From Pseudolysinimonas_A sp947085045 (GTDB taxonomy: Bacteria > Actinomycetota > Actinomycetes > Actinomycetales > Microbacteriaceae): DNA of 64,000 nt. Positions 57,755 through 64,000 of this stretch are shown in pieces (the first letter of the stretch is position 1; every line of letters starts with the position of its first letter). Position numbers and translations under genes: made by a program. Where the stretch lies: the NCBI GenBank assembly GCA_947085045.1, contig CAMTUU010000005.1, forward strand, positions 248,001 through 312,000, read 5' to 3'. The notes below the pieces were generated by a model, which had not been told where the DNA came from, did no database searches, and worked only from the letters and a program-made list of their open reading frames with translations.

Positions 57755-58650
57755 CCGACTCCCCCGCCGCCGACGCGGCACCCACCTGCTATCGGCATCC
57801 CGATCGCGCGACGTACGTGAGCTGCCAGCGGTGCGGCCGCGCCATCTGCCCGGACTGCCAGACGCAGGCGGCCGTCGGCGTGCAGTGTCCCGAGTGCGTG
57901 CGCGAGGGGCGGGCCGCCGCCGCGACTCCGGCCGGCCGGGCCGCCCGTGCGCTGCGCCCCGGACGCGCCGTCGTCAGCTACGTGCTGATGGGACTGATCG
58001 TCGTCGGCTACGCGGCGCAGTGGATCAGCGGTCAGGCGCTGACCGACGCCTGGCTGCTCGACCCCTCCCGGGTCGGGGCGGAGCCGTGGCGCCTGGTCAC
58101 CTCGGCGTTCCTGCACTCGCCGACTTCGATCATCCACGTCTTGTTCAACCTGTACGCGCTCTACGCGTTCGGGCCGGCGCTCGAGAGCTTCCTCGGGCGC
58201 GCGCGGTTCCTCGCGCTCTATCTGATCGCCGCCGTCGCCGGGTCGCTCGGCGTGCTCGTGATCTACGAACTCGCGATCCTCACCGACGGCGCGATCATCG
58301 AGGCGACCGGCGGCTTCCTCTCGCCGAACGCCGCACTCGGGGCGTCCGGCGCGATCTTCGGCCTGCTGGGCGCCTACCTCCCGCTGCGCCGGGCGATCGG
58401 GGTCAACTTCACCCAGCTGCTGATCGTGCTCGGCATCAACCTCGCGATCGGCTTCTTCGCGGGTGGCATCGCCTGGGAGGCGCACCTCGGCGGCCTCGCG
58501 GTCGGCGCGCTGCTGGGCTTCGTCTTCCTGCGCACCCGGAGGCGGGAACAGCGGAACGTCCAGATCGGTGCCGTCGCCGGAGTCGGCTTCGGCCTTCTCG
58601 CGATCTTCGGCGTGTTCGTCGCGAGCGCACCCGCCTTCTACGGGCTGTGA
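57751..58650 (+). CDS. Rhomboid family intramembrane serine protease
   Basis: 299 aa. The N-terminus has two zinc-binding-type Cys pairs (C-Y-R-H, C-Q-R-C-G-R-A-I-C-P-D-C, C-P-E-C), a rhomboid-associated B-box-like finger. Six membrane segments follow. The catalytic Ser is in L-G-A-S-G-A-I-F-G-L and the His in W-E-A-H-L-G-G. It cleaves membrane proteins within the bilayer. The GTG start overlaps the RimB-like gene stop. Confidence 0.93.
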   Translation: MTDSPAADAAPTCYRHPDRATYVSCQRCGRAICPDCQTQAAVGVQCPECVREGRAAAATPAGRAARALRPGRAVVSYVLMGLIVVGYAAQWISGQALTDAWLLDPSRVGAEPWRLVTSAFLHSPTSIIHVLFNLYALYAFGPALESFLGRARFLALYLIAAVAGSLGVLVIYELAILTDGAIIEATGGFLSPNAALGASGAIFGLLGAYLPLRRAIGVNFTQLLIVLGINLAIGFFAGGIAWEAHLGGLAVGALLGFVFLRTRRREQRNVQIGAVAGVGFGLLAIFGVFVASAPAFYGL

Positions 58651-58657
58651 GCTTCAG

Positions 58658-59932
58658 ATGACCGAGCTCACGCGCGTCGAAGAGCGGATCCTCGGTGCCC
58701 TCGACGACGACGCGGTCGTGCGCGACCTCATCGACCTCATCCGCGTGCCGAGCGTGACCGGAACCGACGCCGAGTCCGACCTGCAGCACCGCGCCGCGCG
58801 GCAGCTCGACGAGCTGGGATTCTCAGTCGACGCGTGGAAGATCGACCTCGCCGATCTCCGGGCGCATCCGGATTTCCCCGGCACCGAGGCGCCGCGGATC
58901 GAGGGATACGGCGTCGTCGGCACGTTCGGGGGCGACGGCGCGCCGGCGCTCGTGCTGCAGTCGCACGTCGACGTCGTGCCGACGGGCGACCTCGACAAGT
59001 GGGTCGACCGCGATCCGTTCTCGGGCGAGGTGCGTGACCGCATCGTGCACGGGCGCGGCGCCTGCGACATGAAGGCGGGCGCGGCGGCGAATCTCGCCGT
59101 GGCCCGAGCACTCGTCGCCTCCGGGGTGCGGCTCGAACGCCCGTTCGCGATGCATTCGGTCGTGAGCGAGGAGGACGGCGGGCTCGGCGCCTTCGCGACG
59201 CTGTTGCGCGGTCACGGCGGCGAGGTCGCGGTGCTCACCGAGCCGACGAGCGAGAGGATCGTGGTCGCCAACGCGGGTGCGCTCACCTTCGAGCTGCGCG
59301 TGCCCGGGCGGGCGGCGCACGGCAGCACGCGGCTCGAGGGCTACAGCGCGTTCGACGCGTTCCTGCCGGTGTACCGCGCGCTCGCCGACCTCGAACGTGA
59401 GCGCAACACACGCCGCGATCCTCGGTTCGGCGACAACCCTCTCCCCTACCCGCTGTCGATCGGCACCGTGCGGACGGGCGACTGGCCCAGCAGCGTGCCC
59501 GACCTCCTCGTCGCGGAGGGTCGGCTGGGCGTGCGGCTCGGCGAGGAGCCGGCCGCCGCGCGCGCGGCATTCGAAGTCGTCGTTGCCGACGCCTGCCGCA
59601 CCGACCCCTGGCTTCGCGACAACCCGGCAACAGTCTCCTGGCCGGGAGGCCAGTTCGCGAGCGGCGGCATCGAGACAGGGCATCCGCTGATCGGCGAGAT
59701 GGCCAGCGCGATCCGGGATGCCGAGGGCCGCGAGGCGCCGCTCGCCGCCGCCCCGTACGGCAGCGATCTGCGTCTGTACACCGGGATCGGGGGCATCCCG
59801 ACCCTGCACTATGGGCCGGGCGACGTGCGGTTCGCGCACGCTCCCCGCGAGCAGGTGGCCATCGACGAGCTGCTTCGGTCGACCCGGTCGCTCGCGCTCC
59901 TGGCAGCGCGGCGCTGCGGCGCGCACGTGTAG
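58658..59932 (+). CDS. M20-family peptidase/deacylase (ArgE/DapE-like)
   Basis: 424 aa. Metal-binding motifs are L-Q-S-H-V-D-V-V-P (His and Asp), H-G-R-G-A-C-D-M-K-A-G (bridging Asp) and V-V-S-E-E-D-G-G (catalytic Glu pair). A dimerisation domain lies in the middle, and the final metal His is in the stretch R-F-A-H-A-P. It hydrolyses N-acyl amino acids or a related amide. The start at 58658 is preferred; the open frame goes back to 58463 but lies in the rhomboid gene. The real substrate is unknown. Confidence 0.9.
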   Translation: MTELTRVEERILGALDDDAVVRDLIDLIRVPSVTGTDAESDLQHRAARQLDELGFSVDAWKIDLADLRAHPDFPGTEAPRIEGYGVVGTFGGDGAPALVLQSHVDVVPTGDLDKWVDRDPFSGEVRDRIVHGRGACDMKAGAAANLAVARALVASGVRLERPFAMHSVVSEEDGGLGAFATLLRGHGGEVAVLTEPTSERIVVANAGALTFELRVPGRAAHGSTRLEGYSAFDAFLPVYRALADLERERNTRRDPRFGDNPLPYPLSIGTVRTGDWPSSVPDLLVAEGRLGVRLGEEPAAARAAFEVVVADACRTDPWLRDNPATVSWPGGQFASGGIETGHPLIGEMASAIRDAEGREAPLAAAPYGSDLRLYTGIGGIPTLHYGPGDVRFAHAPREQVAIDELLRSTRSLALLAARRCGAHV

Positions 59933-60020
59933 AGGCTGCGTGCTCCCGGCTCGCGCGCGAATCCCCGATAATGAAGCGGACGGCGATCTGGAGTGCCGTG
60001 AGCACGACATGATCTGAGGT

Positions 60021-60350
60021 GTGATGCCCTTCCGCAGTAGCGACTCTCTGGCCGCGTGGCTCGGCGAGTTCGACCAGCTCGGATCCCCGTCCCCCGTGAC
60101 GACGCGGGTGATCGACCAGGACGGTTCCGAGGGAGCCGACACCGGTCTCGTCGCCGCCCAGCTCACGAGCGGGCTCGACGTCTACATGCAGCCCGACGTC
60201 CAGGGCGGCGCGCGCTGGGTCGTGACGATCGAGGCGCGTGAGGATGGCACGGTGCTGAGTCCGGCCGAGCTCACGCGGCTCTCGGCGGAGTTCGCCACCG
60301 TCGCCGCGCTGTGCGCGTTCCTCGAAGAGAAGTCGCTCGCAGCCGACTGA
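60021..60350 (+). CDS. Hypothetical protein
   Basis: 109 aa from GTG 60021 or 108 aa from ATG 60024. The sequence is soluble and acidic: L-A-A-W-L-G-E-F-D-Q-L-G, then W-V-V-T-I-E-A-R-E-D-G. No family is recognised. The preceding 88-bp gap has gataat at 59965-59970 as a possible -10 box. Convergent with the MarR gene. Confidence 0.6.
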   Translation: MMPFRSSDSLAAWLGEFDQLGSPSPVTTRVIDQDGSEGADTGLVAAQLTSGLDVYMQPDVQGGARWVVTIEAREDGTVLSPAELTRLSAEFATVAALCAFLEEKSLAAD

Positions 60351-60374
60351 CGGCTGCCGCTCGCGGCGACGGGG

Positions 60375-60812
60375 TCAGCGAGTGCCGGCGAGCCGGATCA
60401 ACCGCGTGATCAGCTCCACCGACGAGTCGGCTTCGCCCGCGTCGAGGCTCTGCACGGCGCTCTCGAAGCCGTCATCGAAGCTCGTCAGGGCCGCCCACGG
60501 GCTGTCGCCGAGGTCGATCGTCGCGACGAGGCGCACGCTGCGTCGATCACCGGGATCGGGGTCGCGCCGCACGACGTCGCGCTCGACGAGCCGGTCGACG
60601 AGCACCGTGACGCCGGCGGAGGTGAGGCCGAAGACGTTCTTCACCTCGACCGGTCGGATGCCGGGGTTCTCGAGGATGTGCACGAACGCCCGGGCATCCA
60701 GTTCGTTGATGCCCAGGGCTTTGCGCGCGGTGAGCAGCGCGGACGAGCGGGCGTCGAGGTAGGCGCGGAGTGCGGCGCTGAGCGGGGAGAGGCCGACGGG
60801 CGTCGAGGGCAT
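60375..60812 (-). CDS. MarR-family transcriptional regulator
   Basis: 145 aa from ATG 60812, with ggaggg 7 nt upstream. The winged helix is seen in I-N-E-L-D-A-R-A-F-V-H-I-L, V-K-N-V-F-G-L-T-S-A-G-V-T-V-L-V-D-R-L and R-R-D-P-D-P-G-D-R-R-S-V-R. The D-x-R-S/R motif of the MarR wing is intact. It is a dimeric repressor of unknown ligand. The AT-rich gap upstream holds a palindrome it may bind. Confidence 0.88.
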   Translation of the reverse strand: MPSTPVGLSPLSAALRAYLDARSSALLTARKALGINELDARAFVHILENPGIRPVEVKNVFGLTSAGVTVLVDRLVERDVVRRDPDPGDRRSVRLVATIDLGDSPWAALTSFDDGFESAVQSLDAGEADSSVELITRLIRLAGTR

Positions 60813-60879
60813 TCGGGCTCCCTCCGCACGATGGCTGCCGACACTCCCGGGCCGGGACGTGGCTGCCCTCAGACTAGAC

Positions 60880-60960
60880 CTCGAGTGACTCATATTTCTA
60901 CCCCCTCAGTATTTTAGTCAATTTGTTTAGGTAGATGACGGAGCCAGATATACGGTGGAA
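60880..60960. promoter_or_regulatory. AT-rich divergent regulatory region with MarR-type palindrome
   Basis: The interval is far more AT-rich than its surroundings. A 15-bp imperfect palindrome TAgtCAAtTTGttTA is at 60915-60929. On the minus strand TTGACT opens a possible -35 box toward the MarR gene. On the plus strand TTGTTT (60923-60928) and AGATAT (60946-60951), 17 bp apart, form a candidate promoter toward 61082. Autorepression by MarR is likely. The rest of the gap to 61081 shows no gene. Confidence 0.55.
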
Positions 60961-61081
60961 CACGAGCCGCGCATCCGATCCTCGCGAACTGAGACCTCAG
61001 CACACGTTGACCCCTTTCGCCCAGGTTGCGGCCAGACGCCCGCACGACCGCCTCGCGATCGCGCAGTAGATCGAGGTCCCG

Positions 61082-61417
61082 ATGTCGCTCTTCCCCTCCG
61101 ACAGCTCCGGCTTCCGCCCGACGCACTCCCCGGCGCATGCCACGCATGGCCTGTCGATCGTGCACGACGACCTCCCCGATCGTTGGATCGACGGCGACGA
61201 GTCCTACCTCCTGCACCGCATCGACGTCACCTCGTGGAAGGTCGCCTTCGACGGCGTCGTGCTCGGCGTCCTCACCCTCGTCCCACCGCTCACCGTCGGC
61301 GAAGCGGCGAGCTGGAAGATCGGCGACCCGCTTCACGACACCCTCGGCGCGGGCGTCAGCTGGTCGGCGTGGGAAGACGCCGTGGCGAACCTCGTCGACT
61401 ACCGCCGACGCCGCTAG
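61082..61417 (+). CDS. Hypothetical protein
   Basis: 111 aa from ATG, with gagg 5-6 nt upstream. The sequence is soluble (L-H-R-I-D-V-T-S-W-K-V-A-F-D-G-V-V-L-G, W-E-D-A-V-A-N-L-V-D-Y). No family is recognised. It is the first plus-strand gene after the MarR region and could be a MarR target. Confidence 0.55.
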   Translation: MSLFPSDSSGFRPTHSPAHATHGLSIVHDDLPDRWIDGDESYLLHRIDVTSWKVAFDGVVLGVLTLVPPLTVGEAASWKIGDPLHDTLGAGVSWSAWEDAVANLVDYRRRR

Positions 61418-61524
61418 CCGTACCCGGACCATCCCGTTCGGCGCCCGGCCGAGCGGGGCGGCGGGAGTGGGTGCGACCGACGACTCGGGGCCTTCTCAGC
61501 CGTGCTCGCGTTAGCATGGAGGCC

Positions 61525-61941
61525 ATGCGCGCGACCGCCCCGGGGACGGACGCACGACCCCGGACGTGGCGGTGGCTCGTGCTCGCCCTGGTGACCCTGG
61601 TCGCCACCGCGCTCGCGTTCACCTTCGCCCTTCACCCCGGCGACGACGGCGAACCGGTCGGCGTCGGCACCGAGCAGGCCCTGGATGGGCCGGCCTTCGC
61701 CCCCGACATCATCGTCGAGTCGACCGCGACGAGCTCCCCCTCGGTGGGGAACGCCACCCTGCTTCTGGTGTGCTCGCTGCTCATCCTGTGCTGCGTCGCG
61801 CTCCTGCTGGCGAGGACGAGGATCCGGCGGGCCGCGATGTCCGACGCCGCGCGACGCGTCGCGGGATCACGGCCGGTGCCGCCGTTCTCGCCCGCCGGGC
61901 TCCGGCCGCCGGTCGCCGGTCTCTCGATCAGCCGGACGTGA
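61525..61941 (+). CDS. Small membrane protein with two transmembrane segments
   Basis: 138 aa. ATG 61525 is preceded by TAGCAT and 7 nt, giving a leaderless transcript; an in-frame ATG at 61516 overlaps the box. The first membrane segment is at ~15-35 (W-L-V-L-A-L-V-T-L-V-A-T-A-L), the second at ~70-95 (L-L-L-V-C-S-L-L-I-L-C-C-V-A-L-L). Short extracytoplasmic loop and charged tail. No family is recognised. It opens the DsbA/M23/CtaG run. Confidence 0.6.
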   Translation: MRATAPGTDARPRTWRWLVLALVTLVATALAFTFALHPGDDGEPVGVGTEQALDGPAFAPDIIVESTATSSPSVGNATLLLVCSLLILCCVALLLARTRIRRAAMSDAARRVAGSRPVPPFSPAGLRPPVAGLSISRT

Positions 61942-62031
61942 TCCGGCGACAGACCCGCCGCGCCCGGGTCACGTCCCTCCCTCCCTGCATCCGCGCCCGG
62001 CCGCGGGCGCCGATCTGCTGAAAAGAAAACC

Positions 62032-62694
62032 GTGAGTACGAACGCCAGAATCGCCACCATCGTCACCGCCGTCCTCGTCCTGGGGATCATCGGAGCGCTC
62101 GTCGTCGCCATCTCCCAGCGGGGGACTCCCCCGGCCCCGGAGGCCGACCCCGAGACGTCGCTTCCGACCACGGTGCGCGACGACACCCACCTCCTCGACG
62201 AAGGCCCGGCGAACGTCGTCCTGGTCGAGTTCCTCGACTTCGAATGCGAGGCGTGCGGGGCCTTCTACCCCTACGTGGAGAGTCTGCGCGAGGACTTCGC
62301 AGGGCAGGTGACCTTCGCCTTCCGGTACTTCCCGCTGCCCGGCCACGGGAACTCCGTCAACGCCGCGGTCGCGGTGGAAGCAGCGGCACGACAGGGCCAG
62401 CTCGAGGCGATGTACACCCGGATGTTCGAGACCCAGACGCAGTGGGGTGAGCGCGGCGCCGAATCGCAGGCACCGCTCTTCCGCCAATTCGCCCAAGAGC
62501 TGGGGCTCGACATGACGCGCTTCGACGCCGACGTCGCAGACCCCGCCGTGCTCGCGCGCGTCCAGTCCGACGTCGACGACGGATTGGCACTGGGGGTCGA
62601 CAGCACTCCGACGTTCTTCCTCAACGATCGACGGGTGGAACTGACCTCCTTCGAAGATCTGCGGGCTGCGATCGAGGCGGAGCTCGCCGGATGA
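62032..62694 (+). CDS. DsbA-family thiol-disulfide oxidoreductase (membrane-anchored)
   Basis: 220 aa from GTG. A membrane anchor is at ~8-30. The thioredoxin-fold active site is F-E-C-E-A-C-G with Cys72 and Cys75, a C-x-x-C motif. The cis-Pro motif is in V-D-S-T-P-T-F-F. It would oxidise or reduce disulfides outside the membrane. Its stop overlaps the M23 peptidase start by 4 bp (ATGA), so the two are coupled. Confidence 0.92.
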   Translation: MSTNARIATIVTAVLVLGIIGALVVAISQRGTPPAPEADPETSLPTTVRDDTHLLDEGPANVVLVEFLDFECEACGAFYPYVESLREDFAGQVTFAFRYFPLPGHGNSVNAAVAVEAAARQGQLEAMYTRMFETQTQWGERGAESQAPLFRQFAQELGLDMTRFDADVADPAVLARVQSDVDDGLALGVDSTPTFFLNDRRVELTSFEDLRAAIEAELAG

Positions 62695-63455
62695 GCGCGC
62701 CCGACTTGCGCCCGCGAGAGCGGCTACGACGCGCTACCCCACGACCCCCGGCCGCCGGCGTCGGTCGACGGATCGCGAGGAAGTCGCTGTCGGCGTGCGC
62801 GTTCACCCTCATCCTGTTCCTGCTGTTCGCGGTCGCCGCGCCGTTCGCACGGGTGGTCCCGGCCGCCGCGACCGGGGACCTCGGGCCGGTCGAGGCGGTC
62901 GAGCGCGACTCGCAGGTCTTCGCGGTCGGGGACGGAGCCGACGAGATGCCGTCAACACGCGATGCCTACGAGATCACCACGCGCGCCGAACTGCTGCGCC
63001 AGCGATTCACGATGGCCTACACGACCGACTGGTCCGGACCGATCCGATGGCCGTTCCCGAACGCGGTGCCCATCTCGGATGGCTTCGGCTACCGGGACGC
63101 CCCGTGCGCCGGCTGCTCGACATATCACACGGCGGTCGATTTCGCCCCCGGCGCCGGCGTGCCCGTGTACGCGATCGCTTCCGGGGTCGTCCGCGAGCAC
63201 GACGACGGCAACGGCTCTTGGGGCAACTACGTCGTCATCGAGCATCAGATCAACGGCCAGAAGGTGGTGAGCAGCTACGCGCACCTGCAACGCGGTTCGA
63301 GCCCTCTGGTTGCGGGCCAGACCATCAATGTCGGGGACTACATCGGCCTCGTCGGGGCGACAGGTCAGGTCAGCGGGGCGAATCTCCATTTCGTGGTCGA
63401 GGTCGACGGGCAGCGGGTCGACCCCTACCTGTGGCTCAGTGCCAACGCGAGCTGA
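62691..63455 (+). CDS. M23-family peptidase-like protein with altered HxH motif
   Basis: 254 aa. One membrane segment is at ~35-60. The M23 fold is seen in W-P-F-P-N-A-V-P-I-S-D-G-F-G-Y-R, the zinc motif H146-T-A-V-D150 and G-N-Y-V-V-I-E-H. In the final H-x-H motif the first, general-base His is Asn231 (A-N-L-H-F), while zinc ligand His233 remains. Activity against peptidoglycan may therefore be weak or lost. It is coupled to the DsbA-like gene and precedes ctaG. Confidence 0.85.
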   Translation: MSAPDLRPRERLRRATPRPPAAGVGRRIARKSLSACAFTLILFLLFAVAAPFARVVPAAATGDLGPVEAVERDSQVFAVGDGADEMPSTRDAYEITTRAELLRQRFTMAYTTDWSGPIRWPFPNAVPISDGFGYRDAPCAGCSTYHTAVDFAPGAGVPVYAIASGVVREHDDGNGSWGNYVVIEHQINGQKVVSSYAHLQRGSSPLVAGQTINVGDYIGLVGATGQVSGANLHFVVEVDGQRVDPYLWLSANAS

Positions 63456-63470
63456 GCGGGCGGAGGAGCC

Positions 63471-64000
63471 GTGATCCGCGACGCTGACCTGCCGCAGGAA
63501 CCGCCCGGACTCTCGCAGTTCCTGGCGACGCAGTTCTTCGACTCCCCCATCCCCTCCCTGGCGGTCGGCGTGGCCGTGCTGTACCTGGTGGGGGCGATCC
63601 GGTTGCGGGCGTCGGGCCGGTCGTGGCCGATCGGCCGCACCATCGTCTTCCTTCTGGGATGCCTGGTGATGATCCTGGTCACGGGAACCGGAGTCGAGCG
63701 TTACGGCACCGCGATGGTCTCGGTGTTCATGTTCCAGCAGCTCACTTTGATGATGCTGGTGCCTCCGCTGCTGGTGCTCGGATCCCCGGGCACGCTCCTG
63801 CTGCGCGCGACGCCCCGCCGCGGACCGGGCCGGGTCGTGCTCCGGATCGCCCTGGCCGCGCTCCGCACCCGGGTCGCGGTGTGGCTCGTGCATCCGGCCG
63901 TCACCGTCCCGCTCTTCCTCCTGGCCTTCTACGGGTTGTACCTGGCGAAGTTGGCCGATCCGATTCTGCGTCTTCCGTTCGGGCATCTCGCGCTCGAAGT
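63471..64000 (+). CDS. Cytochrome c oxidase assembly protein CtaG (caa3-type), partial
   Basis: The gene starts at GTG 63471 with ggagga 4-5 nt upstream and continues beyond the window; 176 codons are visible. The sequence has several membrane segments: S-L-A-V-G-V-A-V-L-Y-L-V-G-A, then I-V-F-L-L-G-C-L-V-M-I-L-V, and L-M-M-L-V-P-P-L-L-V-L-G-S-P-G-T, with H-P-A-V-T-V-P-L-F-L. The order and the M-L-V-P-P-L-L-V-L-G motif match the CtaG/Caa3 family that helps insert copper into cytochrome oxidase. The start was inferred from the ribosome site. Confidence 0.85.
   Translation, partial: MIRDADLPQEPPGLSQFLATQFFDSPIPSLAVGVAVLYLVGAIRLRASGRSWPIGRTIVFLLGCLVMILVTGTGVERYGTAMVSVFMFQQLTLMMLVPPLLVLGSPGTLLLRATPRRGPGRVVLRIALAALRTRVAVWLVHPAVTVPLFLLAFYGLYLAKLADPILRLPFGHLALE

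Overview
The window is chromosomal DNA from a high-GC actinobacterium, most likely a member of the Microbacteriaceae and perhaps Microbacterium. Supporting this are a strong G/C third-position bias, the recurring GGATGC wording at Asp-Ala/Asp-Ala-like codon pairs, an F420-dependent glucose-6-phosphate dehydrogenase, DUF222/HNH and DUF3515 genes, the thiL-DUF3515-ddl-gpsA and murA-leuD-leuC arrangements, and many genes whose start codon lies 6-7 nt after a TANNNT -10 box (leaderless transcription). The assignment is inference; no marker gene was compared.

Region 1 (1-10 kb) looks accessory. A catabolic cluster (GMC oxidoreductase, AMP-dependent CoA ligase, aldehyde dehydrogenase) faces a PucR-type and a TetR-type regulator. 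Around it are signs of DNA decay: a degraded second copy of part of a methyltransferase gene, a 15-bp perfect inverted repeat, a 13-bp tandem duplication that breaks a small reading frame, and a toxin-antitoxin operon whose PIN toxin has lost an internal segment and its frame. Region 2 (10-26 kb) is core metabolism: DUF222/HNH nuclease, coaD, recG, corA, rsmD, a secreted intradiol-dioxygenase-like lipoprotein, thiL, DUF3515, ddl, gpsA, plsC, murA and leuDC. leuC is preceded by a leucine-rich leader peptide with a hairpin, which looks like attenuation control.

Region 3 (26-43.4 kb) is the most interesting block. A Ser/Thr kinase with one membrane span and an extracellular Fn3-like tail is followed in the same direction by an 1836-residue membrane-anchored protein of Ig/cadherin-like and Fn3 repeats, a MoxR ATPase, a DUF58 protein, a transglutaminase-like membrane protein whose C-H-D catalytic triad reads E-T-Y, an FHA protein and an FHA-plus-winged-helix protein. 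A response regulator, a histidine kinase and a third, kinase-like membrane protein sit between that FHA-HTH gene and a paralogue of it. The order suggests an envelope-sensing or assembly system using Thr phosphorylation and FHA readout.

Region 4 (43.4-54.5 kb) holds a TerC-family transporter under a yybP-ykoY (Mn2+) riboswitch, a broken TadC gene, an SRAP protein, tRNA-Glu(CTC), a decayed membrane-protein gene, a DAG-kinase-like enzyme, a CPH-type copper ATPase with a CsoR/RcnR-family repressor and its operator, an MBL hydrolase, a TauE/SafE permease, a cytochrome b561-like protein and a UPF0303 protein.

Region 5 (54.5-64 kb) has a methyltransferase, a divergent RimK(-RCK_C)/RimB-like protease pair, a rhomboid protease, an M20 peptidase and a MarR regulator. 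It ends with a membrane/DsbA/M23/CtaG run that suggests extracytoplasmic copper and cytochrome-oxidase assembly. The CtaG gene runs off the window.
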